The translations under genes were made by a program, and so were the position numbers. Of a DNA stretch of 35,208 nt, positions 6,924-17,100 are shown one piece after another (positions within the stretch are counted from its first letter, which is position 1; the number at the start of each line of letters is the position of its first letter). The notes below the pieces were generated by a model that was not told the origin of the DNA, did not search any database, and saw only the letters and a program-made list of their open reading frames with translations. Origin of the DNA: an uncultured Clostridia bacterium (GTDB taxonomy: Bacteria; Bacillota; Clostridia; UBA1381); contig CANRAG010000016.1 in assembly GCA_947628515.1 (NCBI GenBank), positions 1-35,208 on the forward strand, in the 5' to 3' direction.

Positions 6924-8339
6924 ATGTTTAAAAGTATTTTTGCGCGTATGTTCTGGACATACGCGATACTTTTAGTATTTATGCTCTCCTCGATATCGCT
7001 CTCGATGACGTTTGTTTTCTCACGGTTTACCGAGCGCAAGCAGGTTGAAACAATATCCTCCGTGGCTCACACCATAGAGTTTTGGACGGCGACGCTTCAG
7101 GTGGAGCAAACGGACGAGTATTCCGCGCGCGCGTATGACCGGTTTCTGAACTCATGGGCGAAATTTACCATGTCCGATATTATAGTGGTAACCCGCGAGG
7201 GCAAGGTTTTTGACAGCACCATAGGTATAAAATCCGTGCCCGGCGAGATGCTTGACTGCATAGAAGAGAACAAAATCACAATTCATAAATCGGATTACGA
7301 CGGCTATTATGAAAAAAACGTTCTGACCGTCTCGTTCCCCATTCATTACAAGGGTAACGTGATAGGCGCTATATTATTTAACCGCGGTATCGCGGATATG
7401 CGCCAATCGGTATTTGAACATCTGCTCATGTTCATTCTGTCGGCGCTTTTATCAATTCTTATAACGTTTGTAATCGTTTACGTGCAGGCAAAGAAAATCA
7501 CGGCGCCCATTGTAAAGCTCAACAAGGCCGCTCAGCTTATCGCTGCCGGTAATTTCAGCGAGCGCGTCGATGTTACAAGCCGCGACGAAATAGGCCAGCT
7601 CGCCTCGACCTTTAACTTTATGGCAAGCTCCATTGAAAAGGTGGAGAATAACCGTCAGAGGTTTATATCCGACATATCGCATGAGTTGAGAACGCCCATG
7701 ACAAGCATTTCCGGATTTGTGCAGGGTATGCTTGACGGAACAATAGACGACGAGTCGAGAAACGACTATCTTAAAATAGTTCTCGAGGAGTCCACAAGAC
7801 TTACGAAGCTTGTTAACGATATGCTTGAAATGACAAAGCTGCAATCCGGCAGCTTCAAGCCCCATATAAGCGCGTTCGATATAAATGAGCTGATATGCAG
7901 CTGTCTTATAAGTCTCGAAAGCCGGATTAACGAACGCTCGCTCGAGGCGGAGGTGGATTTCAGACCCGACAGGCTTATGGCGCTGGGCGATAAAGATCAG
8001 ATTAAGAGAGTCGTGTTAAATCTGCTCGATAACGCCATCAAATTCAGCCGCGAGGGCACAACGATAAACATTAACACCTCAATAGCGGACGGGAAAGCTC
8101 ATGTCGCAATTTCAAACAAAAGCGATAAGATCGACGACAATGATATACGGCATCTCTTTGACCGTTTCTATAAGACCGACCGCTCGCGCGAAAAGGACCG
8201 CACGGGGGCCGGGCTCGGTCTGTCGCTTGTGCAGAACATAATACGCCTGCACCGCCAGACGATAACGGTTAACAGTTCCTATGATAAGGAGTCCGATACA
8301 AGCACCATAACCTTTGAGTTCACGCTTGAGGTAAAATAA
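6924..8339 (+). CDS. Membrane sensor histidine kinase
   Basis: 471 residues. A first membrane segment at about 9-33, an outside sensor region of about 135 residues (PAS-like/CHASE-like by length, not identified), a second membrane segment at about 168-192, a HAMP linker (KKITAPIVKLNKAAQLIAAGNFSERV), HisKA with His253 in SDISHELRTPMTSI, and an ATPase domain with the N box (NLLDNAIKFS), the F box (LFDRFYKTD) and the G box (GAGLGLSL). It is the partner of the preceding response regulator; ATG 6924 comes one nt after that gene's stop. The sequence around 6911 gives a fair ribosome site. The input signal cannot be told from the sequence. Confidence 0.95.
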   Translation: MFKSIFARMFWTYAILLVFMLSSISLSMTFVFSRFTERKQVETISSVAHTIEFWTATLQVEQTDEYSARAYDRFLNSWAKFTMSDIIVVTREGKVFDSTIGIKSVPGEMLDCIEENKITIHKSDYDGYYEKNVLTVSFPIHYKGNVIGAILFNRGIADMRQSVFEHLLMFILSALLSILITFVIVYVQAKKITAPIVKLNKAAQLIAAGNFSERVDVTSRDEIGQLASTFNFMASSIEKVENNRQRFISDISHELRTPMTSISGFVQGMLDGTIDDESRNDYLKIVLEESTRLTKLVNDMLEMTKLQSGSFKPHISAFDINELICSCLISLESRINERSLEAEVDFRPDRLMALGDKDQIKRVVLNLLDNAIKFSREGTTININTSIADGKAHVAISNKSDKIDDNDIRHLFDRFYKTDRSREKDRTGAGLGLSLVQNIIRLHRQTITVNSSYDKESDTSTITFEFTLEVK

Positions 8340-8349
8340 ATACAACACG

Positions 8350-8389
8350 CTGCCGCAAAGCTCATGTTTTGCGGCAGTATTTTTATTTT
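8350..8389 (+). terminator. Terminator of the two-component operon
   Basis: CTGCCGCAAA (8350-8359) pairs with TTTGCGGCAG (8368-8377), followed by TATTTTTATTTT. It begins 11 nt after the kinase stop codon. Confidence 0.88.
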
Positions 8390-8442
8390 CTGAATTGCGG
8401 CGGTGTGTTTAGTAAAAAATGTAAGATGTGCGGAAAAATATA

Positions 8443-8471
8443 TTGCTTTTTAGCTCCGAATAATGTATAAT
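8443..8471 (+). promoter_or_regulatory. Sigma-A promoter of the first PL11 gene
   Basis: TTGCTT (8443-8448), a 17-nt spacer and TATAAT (8466-8471), leaving a leader of about 48 nt before the start codon. The layout is the same as for the second PL11 gene (TTGCAA, 17 nt, TAAAAT). Confidence 0.75.
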
Positions 8472-8525
8472 ATAGTTATATGTTTATTCAAAAATTTATT
8501 ATTACAGAGAGAGAGGCGAAATATT

Positions 8526-11500
8526 ATGATAAGAAATCGAGCTTTAGGCGCGGTTCTGAGCGTTACAATGCTTGCGTCGCTCGCTCCGGCTTATATAAGC
8601 GTAAGCGCGGCGGATGATGTGAAGTATAAAGAGACTCCGCGAATTATGGAGGAGCTAAACCGCGGACTTATCGCGGTGTACACAACCGCGGACACGCGCG
8701 AACAAACAAAAAACGGCGTTGTTTTGTCGTGGCGGCTGCTGGGTAAGGAAAGTCTTTCGAACCAGGCGTTCGATATCTACAGAGACGGCAAAAAAATACA
8801 TACCACCGGCGTTCACGACCCAACGTATTATTTTGATTCGGCCGGAACCGCATCGAACAAATACAAGGTTGTAAAGACCGGCGCGACGGACGCCGAGGTC
8901 GCGGCGGAGAAAGAGGTAACGCCGTCCACCACTTTCTCGTACGCGAAACCGAGCGAGGTGGGAAACGGCAACAGCCACAAGCATTCGTTTACCTATGTTG
9001 ATATCCCCATATCAATGCCGACGGATATTCCGCACGCAAACTCGACGAAACTGTCGGATTATAAGAGAAACTCTAAGGGCGCGGGCGGCGCGAACGACGC
9101 GAGCATCGGCGACCTTGACGGCGACGGCGATTATGAAATAGTTTTGAAATGGGATCCGAACGACTCAAGAGACGCCGCCGGAACAACCACGACCGGAGAC
9201 TGTATTCTGGACGCGTATGAGATTGACCCGAACAACAACGGCTACAAATGGCGTATAGATTTGGGACAGAATATAACATCCGGCGCACACTCCACGCAGT
9301 TTATGGTATACGACTTCGACCACGACGGGAAAGCGGAGATCGCCACCCAGACTGCCGAGGGTTCATATTCGCTTGTAAAAAAAGGCGACGGAACGTGGGA
9401 AAAGATATATGTAACCACCGTTGGCGACACGCCGGAAATTCAGAACGGTGACAACAGCGCCACACACCTTTCAAAAGGTAAAAATGTAGGCGCGGACTAT
9501 CTCACAATATTCGACGGCGAGACGGGCAGACCGCTTAAAACCACGGCAGGCATCCCGCTGGGCAGCCCGAACGGCTCCGACTGGGGCGATTCAGAGCTGA
9601 ATCGTTCATCAAGATACCTCGCGGCCGTAGCATATCTTGACGGAGTAAATCCGTACTATATCGCAATACGCGGTATGTACAACAGAACGGTGATCCGCGC
9701 ATACTCGTGGGACGGAGAAACCTTTAAGCTCGAAAAGGAGCATATAGGCGATAAAAAAGGCTCTACGATGTACGGCGAGGGCAACCACAACCTGTCGGTA
9801 TCCGATATAGATAACGACGGCAAGGACGAGATCGTATACGGTTCGGCATGTCTTGACGATGATTTTAAGACCGTGCTCGGCAACACCCAACTCGGCCATG
9901 GCGACGCTATGCATGTCTCCGATTTTAATAACGACGGCATTCAAGAGGTGTTCTCCGTTAAGGAGGACAAAGAAGGCTTTAAACAGGGCACACAGCTTAG
10001 AGTTGCAAAAACAGGCGAAACGGTCTGGAGCAAAGCCATAACCGGAGACAACGGGCGCGGACTTATGGGAAATATCGACGACACATACGCCGCCGCGCAT
10101 CCGGAAGCCCTCTCGCTCGGCTGGGCTGCCGCGCACGAGGAAGCATTCGACCTGAAGGGTAATGCCGTGAACGCGAAGCCGGCAAGCGCGGGCAAGGGTG
10201 ATTTCTGCAACTTCCTCGTATACTGGGACGGCGACCTGTCAAGCGAGCTGCTGGACGCAAATATTATACAGAAATATGACGCGGCAAACGGCTGGACAAA
10301 GAGATTTTACGGACCGAGCGACGGATATACATTAAGCGGTCAGACAAACAATGATTCAAAGCGTAATTACACGCTTGTCGCGGATTTATGGGGCGACTGG
10401 CGCGAGGAGATCATCATGCCTGTGGACGACAGTACTCCCGACGCTCCGAAGCTTCGTATCTTCACATCCCTTGTTCCGACCGACTACCGTCTCACGACCC
10501 TAATGCACGACAGCCAGTACCGCTGCGCTATCGCATGGCAGAACGTAGGCTATAACCAGCCCCCGCATACGAGCTACTACATAGGCTCCGCGTCGCTTGC
10601 AAAGAGCGGCGGCAGCACGCTTAACTATCTTGCTCCGGCGGTTCCGTTCGATAAGATTATTTACCCGTCCGATATTCCCAACGTCCCTGTAGAAGATATA
10701 GATATGAGGGGCGAGGACGGCGAGCCTGCCAAGGATATAAGCCTTGAAAGGTCCAAGACATATACGTTTACGGCAAGCGTAACGCCGGGAACCGCGACAA
10801 AGAAGGGTATAAAATGGACGTCGTCCGCCCCCGACATCGCGACGGTTGACGGCGGAATTGTAAAGGCGGTCGGCGCAAATGGCGAGGCGACAATAACCGC
10901 TACCTCGTCAGGAAATCCCGATGTGTCAAAGAGCGTTAAAGTTAATGTATTCTCAACGCCTGTTACCGGTGTTAGCATAACACCCGATACCGATGTTATA
11001 AAGCTCACCGTCGGTGACGAAAGAACGCTTGCTGCCGCAATAGAGCCGGCCGGCGCGTCGGATAAGTCGGTCGAGTGGCGCTCGACAAATCCGGGCGCGG
11101 CAACGGTCGATAAGAACGGAAAGGTAACCGCAGTGGCAATGGGTTTGGCTACTATTTTCGTAAAAACGATTGACGGCGGATTTGAGGATTCGGTTACGGT
11201 AAATGTGCTTCCCGAAACCGCCGAAAACAAAGCGGGCGACAATGCGTTTACGCTCCAGACCGGCGACGCGTCGGGAACGTTCACAAGCACCGCGACGAGC
11301 GCGTCATTGGTACAGGAGGATAATGCCAATGATGCGGTATTCTATAAGACGGTTCAGGATGCCGCAACCGATAAGAAAGCCAAGCTTAGCTTCAGATTTA
11401 CAACCGGCGGCACGAAGATTAACGGAAGTGCATGGGACTGGAAAGGGCATGAGTTCTCCGCGTATGTAAAGCTGTTGGGAAAGAACGGCGAAAACATACT

Positions 11501-12803
11501 TACATTCCATCAGCCGTGGAACTCGGTATCAGGGAATGAGGTTAAAGCCGGCACTCTTACCACTCAGGCAGGTAATGACTCCGCGCAGAACTTCCCGGAC
11601 GGCTGGACGCCCGTTATAGATGTTTCGGGCAATATAAGCGGAAGCGCGAAGCGCTGGCAGGTGGATATTGATTTCGATTACCCGAACAACAAGGCCGACG
11701 CGGTAATATACGGTTATGACACCGGTTTTGCAAATATTACGGCTCAGTACACAAAGAGCTTTAGCCTGAATCCGGGCGTGATTTTGAATAAGCTTGAATT
11801 CTCCTCGCACAAAGAGGGCACGGGAGGAATATACTGGCAGCCGATTGTGGAGGCGCTGTCATATGTGCAGCTTGTCCCCACCGACGGCGCAACAAGCGAC
11901 TTATACAAGCGCGGTGAAAAGACCGGTATCCCGTGGTCCGCGGACGATATATCCGCCGCGAAGGGCGGCTTTGAGGTGACGGGCGGACAGGAGCTTATGT
12001 ATGATGATGTGAACAAGCGAATTTGGTTCAACCCGACAAAGCCCGCAGCTTCATACAGCGCGTCAAAAACGTTTGATGTTTCCGATAACGCGCTGCTTGT
12101 GGAGTATGACCTGGACTGGTATTTCGGAAGCTCGGTAGGAGAAAAAAGAGAGCATTCGGAATATGTGCAGATAGGCGATAAGATCCGCTTCGGCTGGAAA
12201 AAGGACTATAAGGTTTATCTGAGCAAGGACGGCGGAGTTACATGGGAATCGGCATCGTTATTTGACGGTTCCAATAAGACATTTACCAAGAATATTCATC
12301 TGGTATATGATAAAAAGAATAAGACGGTAAAGAGCCTGACCTTCGACGGAAAAGACGTAATGACCAATGAAAGTTTTGACGACGCCATGAACAAGGTTAC
12401 GTTCGGACTCAACAGAATTACGGACTCGGCTGCAGAAAACTGGAGCTATCCGTGCGGACTTGACAATATATCCGTTTCCCAGTTCGCAGAGGGCGGCATG
12501 CCGCAGCAGTATGATATAAATATATCATCCGTAAGCGATGACGGCACGACGGTCACGGCGGCGTTTGCCGCGGCGGACGCGTCGAACCTGATAATAGGCG
12601 CGCTTTATGACGGCGATACGCTTGTGGAGGTTGAAACGGTACAGGCGTCCGCAAGCGACGGATTTGTTCCGGGCGCGGCTTGCGAGACGGAGCTGACATT
12701 TGCAAACGATGTAAACGCCCACACGCTTAAGCTGTTTATGTGGGACAGCTTGGACGGCGCAAAGCCGATAGTAAGCAAAACGGCGGTAAGACTTCCGAAC
12801 TGA
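8526..12803 (+). CDS. Secreted rhamnogalacturonan lyase, PL11, with Big_2 domains
   Basis: 1425 residues. The signal peptide is MIRNRALGAVLSVTMLASLAPAYISVSA. Residues about 33-715 form a PL11 rhamnogalacturonan I lyase like Bacillus YesW. The N-terminal sandwich (RIMEELNRGLIAV, VVLSWRLLG) is followed by the eight-bladed propeller with calcium sites (NDASIGDLDGDGDYEIVLKWDP, MVYDFDHDGKAEIATQTAEG, SDIDNDGKDEIVYGSACLDDD) and the closing LMHDSQYRCAIAWQNVGYNQPPHTSYY. Two Big_2 domains follow (about 722-808 and 810-895), then two beta-rich modules (about 900-1120 and 1125-1335) and a small C-terminal domain. No SLH, dockerin or sortase signal is seen, so the retention mode is unclear. The enzyme would cut the rhamnose-galacturonate backbone by beta-elimination outside the cell. 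The ATG at 8526 is chosen for its signal peptide and GAGAGG site; an upstream in-frame ATG at 8463 falls before the promoter. Confidence 0.93.
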   Translation: MIRNRALGAVLSVTMLASLAPAYISVSAADDVKYKETPRIMEELNRGLIAVYTTADTREQTKNGVVLSWRLLGKESLSNQAFDIYRDGKKIHTTGVHDPTYYFDSAGTASNKYKVVKTGATDAEVAAEKEVTPSTTFSYAKPSEVGNGNSHKHSFTYVDIPISMPTDIPHANSTKLSDYKRNSKGAGGANDASIGDLDGDGDYEIVLKWDPNDSRDAAGTTTTGDCILDAYEIDPNNNGYKWRIDLGQNITSGAHSTQFMVYDFDHDGKAEIATQTAEGSYSLVKKGDGTWEKIYVTTVGDTPEIQNGDNSATHLSKGKNVGADYLTIFDGETGRPLKTTAGIPLGSPNGSDWGDSELNRSSRYLAAVAYLDGVNPYYIAIRGMYNRTVIRAYSWDGETFKLEKEHIGDKKGSTMYGEGNHNLSVSDIDNDGKDEIVYGSACLDDDFKTVLGNTQLGHGDAMHVSDFNNDGIQEVFSVKEDKEGFKQGTQLRVAKTGETVWSKAITGDNGRGLMGNIDDTYAAAHPEALSLGWAAAHEEAFDLKGNAVNAKPASAGKGDFCNFLVYWDGDLSSELLDANIIQKYDAANGWTKRFYGPSDGYTLSGQTNNDSKRNYTLVADLWGDWREEIIMPVDDSTPDAPKLRIFTSLVPTDYRLTTLMHDSQYRCAIAWQNVGYNQPPHTSYYIGSASLAKSGGSTLNYLAPAVPFDKIIYPSDIPNVPVEDIDMRGEDGEPAKDISLERSKTYTFTASVTPGTATKKGIKWTSSAPDIATVDGGIVKAVGANGEATITATSSGNPDVSKSVKVNVFSTPVTGVSITPDTDVIKLTVGDERTLAAAIEPAGASDKSVEWRSTNPGAATVDKNGKVTAVAMGLATIFVKTIDGGFEDSVTVNVLPETAENKAGDNAFTLQTGDASGTFTSTATSASLVQEDNANDAVFYKTVQDAATDKKAKLSFRFTTGGTKINGSAWDWKGHEFSAYVKLLGKNGENILTFHQPWNSVSGNEVKAGTLTTQAGNDSAQNFPDGWTPVIDVSGNISGSAKRWQVDIDFDYPNNKADAVIYGYDTGFANITAQYTKSFSLNPGVILNKLEFSSHKEGTGGIYWQPIVEALSYVQLVPTDGATSDLYKRGEKTGIPWSADDISAAKGGFEVTGGQELMYDDVNKRIWFNPTKPAASYSASKTFDVSDNALLVEYDLDWYFGSSVGEKREHSEYVQIGDKIRFGWKKDYKVYLSKDGGVTWESASLFDGSNKTFTKNIHLVYDKKNKTVKSLTFDGKDVMTNESFDDAMNKVTFGLNRITDSAAENWSYPCGLDNISVSQFAEGGMPQQYDINISSVSDDGTTVTAAFAAADASNLIIGALYDGDTLVEVETVQASASDGFVPGAACETELTFANDVNAHTLKLFMWDSLDGAKPIVSKTAVRLPN

Positions 12804-12813
12804 ATAAAATGAA

Positions 12814-12859
12814 ACAGTGGGTTGCGCCAAAACCAATCGGTTTTGGCGCAACCCACTGT
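12814..12859. terminator. Bidirectional terminator with a perfect 21-bp stem
   Basis: Positions 12814-12834 pair without mismatch with 12839-12859 around the loop AATC. It begins 10 nt after the PL11 stop and ends 3 nt before the stop of the convergent XRE gene. On the plus strand ATTTTATTT follows, and on the minus strand TTCATTTTATT, so it can serve both transcripts. Confidence 0.9.
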
Positions 12860-12862
12860 ATT

Positions 12863-13318
12863 TTATTTAAAGTATAAATCAGGATTAGGTTTTTCGCTCC
12901 TGATTGTATCACTGTACTTTTTGCCGAAGAACGAGGAGTTTATCGTATCCTCAATCAATTCTTCAAAACGCATATTGTAATATTCGTTCGGCATCGGCTC
13001 GTTTCCGAACAGCTTTTCGGATCGCATCTCTTTTTCCAGCACATTCTCACAATGCGCTCTTATAAGATAATACGGGTTCAAATCCATTTCGATATATTCA
13101 TCGCCGCAATCGTCATATTTTGCTCGCACGCCCAAAACATCAAAAACGTCGAACATATACAGATTTGATAATTTTATAAGCACGGATACCGGAATACTCT
13201 TTTCCCTGTTTTCATAGCTTGAAAGCGATGCCACGGAAATGCCCGTAACCTCCGACACCTCTTTAAGCGTTAATCCCGCTCTTTTGCGGAATAATTTAAG
13301 CTTTAATCCATAGTTCAT
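12863..13318 (-). CDS. XRE-family transcriptional regulator
   Basis: 151 residues. An N-terminal helix-turn-helix of the Cro/CI type (about 4-62) reads LKLKLFRKRAGLTLKEVSEVTGISVASLSSYENREKSIPVSVLIKLSNLY. The C-terminal part is unassigned, acidic and contains no clear ligand domain. Its ATG overlaps the stop codon of the fumarase gene by one base (TAATG), with AAGGGTG upstream, so translation is coupled to that gene. It is last in the operon with the glycosyltransferase and the fumarase subunit. Autoregulation through the inverted repeat at 17837-17852 is a guess from position. The specific target is unknown. Confidence 0.88.
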   Translation of the reverse strand: MNYGLKLKLFRKRAGLTLKEVSEVTGISVASLSSYENREKSIPVSVLIKLSNLYMFDVFDVLGVRAKYDDCGDEYIEMDLNPYYLIRAHCENVLEKEMRSEKLFGNEPMPNEYYNMRFEELIEDTINSSFFGKKYSDTIRSEKPNPDLYFK

Positions 13319-14160
13319 TATATCACCCTTACCGCGTGTCTTGTCGCATGGCAGTTGATGTTTACGGCAACGGGCAAGCCGGCTATATGCGTGGGATACG
13401 TTTCTATATTTACAGCCATCGCCGTTGTAACTCCGCCCAGTCCCGCGGGACCTATTCCGAGCTTGTTTACCTTCTCCAGAATTTGTTCCTCAAGCGCGGC
13501 ATAGTACGGGTCCTTATTCCTCACCGTTATATCCCTTGTAAGCGCGCGCTTTGCCTGTACGGCCGCCATGTCCATAGTGCCGCCTATCCCCACGCCCACA
13601 ACTATCGGCGGGCACGGATTTGCTCCCGCGTGACGCACAACGTCAACGACAAAATCGATCACGCCGTCCACACCGTCCGACGGGTTAAGCATTTTAAGTC
13701 CGCCCTTGTTTTCACTGCCGAAGCCCTTCGGCGCGAATACGAGCTTTATTTTGTCCCCGTCAGTATAATCATAATAAATAACCGCCGGCGTGTTATCCTT
13801 TGTGTTTACCCTGTTCAGCGGATCCGCCACAACGGATTTTCTCAGATAACCCTCGGTATAGCCTTTTGCAACGCCCTTGTTTATAGCCTCGGTAATTGTA
13901 TCGCCCTCGATAAATACCTCCTTGCCAATCTCCGCAAAGAACACAGCCATACCCGTATCCTGACATATCGGCACTTCTTTTGCATCGGCAATATCGGCGT
14001 TCTGCAAAAGGTTTTTAAATACTCCCTTCGCGACCTCCGATCGCTCGTTTTCCATTCCCTTCACAAACGCGTCCCTTATGTCACGGTTGAGATGACATGT
14101 TGCCGATATGCACATATCCCTTACCGCGTTTGTTATATCCTCACTTTTAACTATTCTCAA
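13318..14160 (-). CDS. Fumarate hydratase class I / tartrate dehydratase, alpha subunit
   Basis: 280 residues, the full length of the alpha subunit of the two-subunit iron-sulfur fumarate hydratase/L-tartrate dehydratase family. The expected cluster cysteines are present: Cys66 in VPICQDTG, Cys183 in GANPCPP and Cys270 in INCHATRH. The conserved GSENKGGLKML and GVGIGGTMDMAA blocks are also there. It would hydrate fumarate to malate or act on a related hydroxy-diacid, in the cytoplasm, together with a beta subunit. That subunit normally lies directly downstream, but here an XRE gene takes its place, so the beta subunit must be elsewhere or lost. The start is TTG at 14160, 11 nt after GAGGAG. 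It follows the glycosyltransferase gene by 25 nt. Confidence 0.92.
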   Translation of the reverse strand: MRIVKSEDITNAVRDMCISATCHLNRDIRDAFVKGMENERSEVAKGVFKNLLQNADIADAKEVPICQDTGMAVFFAEIGKEVFIEGDTITEAINKGVAKGYTEGYLRKSVVADPLNRVNTKDNTPAVIYYDYTDGDKIKLVFAPKGFGSENKGGLKMLNPSDGVDGVIDFVVDVVRHAGANPCPPIVVGVGIGGTMDMAAVQAKRALTRDITVRNKDPYYAALEEQILEKVNKLGIGPAGLGGVTTAMAVNIETYPTHIAGLPVAVNINCHATRHAVRVI

Positions 14161-14185
14161 TTTCTATAAAGCTCCTCTTATTATT

Positions 14186-17100
14186 TTATGCCACAAGTAC
14201 CCATGATGAGAACCATTTAAGCCATGTCTCGGCAAACTCAAGACTTATCGGCTTACCGCTTATGACCGGATAGAACAGCGCGAACAGCGCGACAGCCGCC
14301 TCCGCGTATATAAACGATCCGACGATTACGGCCTTTTTATTCTTCGCATTGTCATAGAATGTCTTTATTGAATATCCTATCATCAGCGCCACAAACGGCA
14401 CGCACGGAAAATAGTGGTAGATATATGTCGTTCTCACCACTCCCACCCACGGAAGAATTTCTATGAAGTATCCTATGAGTATGAATATTATGGTTCTGTT
14501 AGATATTTGCTTTATGCTCTCGTCAAATGTCAGAACGATAAGCAGCGCCGCCTCTATAACAGCGGAATAGAACAGAACACATTTAAACAGCCTTTCAAGC
14601 TTTTCGTTGTTCATTCCGGAAAGATATGCCATTACGCATATAATACCGAGTACCGCCGCGAACACGCCGGCAATCATGTATTTGTTCCTTCCGTAGTAAC
14701 CGCGCGCTTTGAGCGGTATTACAAACGCGAGCGCGAGCAAATACGCAAACGCCGGTATTCCCACCCACCATACGGCGGGATTACCGAATGAGCTTATGCC
14801 CTGCTTAAGCCCCTGCGCCGTCGTGTTTGAGAAGTACCATATCGGGCGGTACATTATGGGCCATTCGTACCAATGCGACGAGTACGGATGCGTTGAGTTC
14901 GCAACCGTCTTGCTATGGTATGTGAGCATCGAGCTCGCATTGTCAAATATGGTCTTGAACCCGTGCCCGCTCGGCGTCATAAGATACGGAATATATGAGA
15001 GCGCGTATATCATAAACGCCACCGCCGCAAACATAATCACAAAGAATATGAATGTGGTTTTAATATTTTTTGAAAAATCGTTTATGACCTTTTGATGCTC
15101 TATACCCGATGTTACGCCCTTCGGTCTTGTAACAGCGTATCTGTATTCCGAATAACGCCGGTACATGACGTATAAAAATATGACAAATATTCCCGCGCCC
15201 GCATAGAAGCCCGTCCACTTGCTCGCTGCCGCAAGGCCGAAAAAGATGCCCGAAAGTCCGAGAGGCACAAGCGTCTTTTTCAGCGGGGTATCGTTAAAAC
15301 TCATCTTATAATACTTATACATGAAATAATACATAAGCATTATAAAGAATGTAACGTATACATCTATAGTGGCAATTCTTGTCTGCGCGAAGTGCATGAA
15401 GTCAAAGGTAAATATCAGGCAGACCACTATTGAAAGCCATGATTTTCTGAATATCCTTAGCGCGAAAAGGTATATTACCGGTATCATAAATATACCGAAT
15501 ACCGTTCCCACAACTCTCCAGCCGAACGGGTTCATGCCGAATATGCGTATGCCTATGCTCATAAGGAGCTTGCCGAGAGGCGGATGCGTCCATTCGTACA
15601 CGGTCATATGATGAATAAACTCATACGCCGTTCTGCCGTGATAAATCTCGTCAAAATATGTTTCGGACATGAAATTCTTGCCTTCGACGAACTTATCCTG
15701 CTCGTCAAACAGCGCGCTTACGGACTTATCATCGGCGTTTACCGGCTCAATCGTGTTGCCGTCTCCGTCAAGAACGCATACCTCTTTTATATATATGACG
15801 TCCGTCGGGTCGGTCTCGGACGGAACATGTGTTGTTGAGAGCGTAATATACCTCGCTTTCGCGCTCGTATCGCATGAGTCCCAGTAAAATACCGAGCCGG
15901 ATGTTACCGTATTCTCCCCCACAACGTTCTTGCCGCTGTCGAGGAATTTAAAATCTATCGATCTGTTTTCTTCAAGCTGTCTTGCTCCGAGATAAAATTC
16001 CGTCTTGGATATATCCCGTTCCGAACCCAAATCTATTGTAACGGGCTTATCCGAAAGCGTAATCTCCGTTTCGGGCGCGAATTTGTTGCCGAGATTGTGC
16101 AGCGCGATAACGCTGTATACGACAATTATCACAGCCATAGCTATATAATCCACCGCGCCTATTTTAAGCTTCGGCGCGCTGACCGTAAACGAGCGCTCGG
16201 TATTCTGCTTTGCCGAAACAGTCTTTTTCGCGTTCCTGGAATATCCCACCGGCGCAGCCTTTACGTTTCTGTTTTGGCTTTTGGCTCCGGCCTTGCCCGC
16301 CGGCTCCGGCTTGTACTCCACACATTCCTTTTGTATAAAGTATAGGCACACGGCAAATATTATAATATTTATAACCGACGCTGCGGCAACCACAGGATCT
16401 CTGTAATACTTGTTTATATCCTGATTATATATGAAAAGTATCCACGCCATATTGAAGAACTGCGACAGGGAGAACAGTCCGTACATAATAAAACTCTTTG
16501 CGGTAGGCAGGGATATGAGCGCGAACATCAGCATAAAGATTGCCGGGAACGCGTAACGCTCATGCATTTTTATGGCGAGCATATATATGCAAAACGATAT
16601 TACAAACGCCGTTATATAATACTTTGCCGGGCTTTTGCTCTTAAAAAACACATATGCTCCGTATGCCACAGCCACGGCAATCATGCTGTAGCCTATAACG
16701 CTCATTGCGGTTCCCAAGCCTGCCCAGTTTCTGCCCAGAGCGCCGTAAATATTAAACGCGTTTATTGTAAGATACGGGTACTCGCCCAAGGTCTTTGTAT
16801 ACTGCTCGATAATGGCGGCGATACCCTTTAACGGGTTTTCGCCAAACGGCATGAACAGCACAAGCATTGCCGCTATCGCGGCCAAAGCCCATATCGCGAG
16901 CTTTATGAACTTGCCGAAATCAAACTTCTCCCTTATAAATAACTCGTCGATCAGTCCGAATATAATCACGGGCGCGAAGAACGCCGCCTGCGGCTTTATC
17001 AGCACTCCCGCCGCAAACCAGAAAAACGACGGTATATATTTGCGCTCCGCCACACAGTATACCGAAAGCAGGCAGAACAGCGCTAATATGCTGTCGATTT

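Noticed and set aside
13336..14169. Long plus-strand open frame opposite the fumarase gene
   Set aside because: It is antisense to a gene with clear family motifs, has no recognisable domain and arises from the codon pattern of the real gene.
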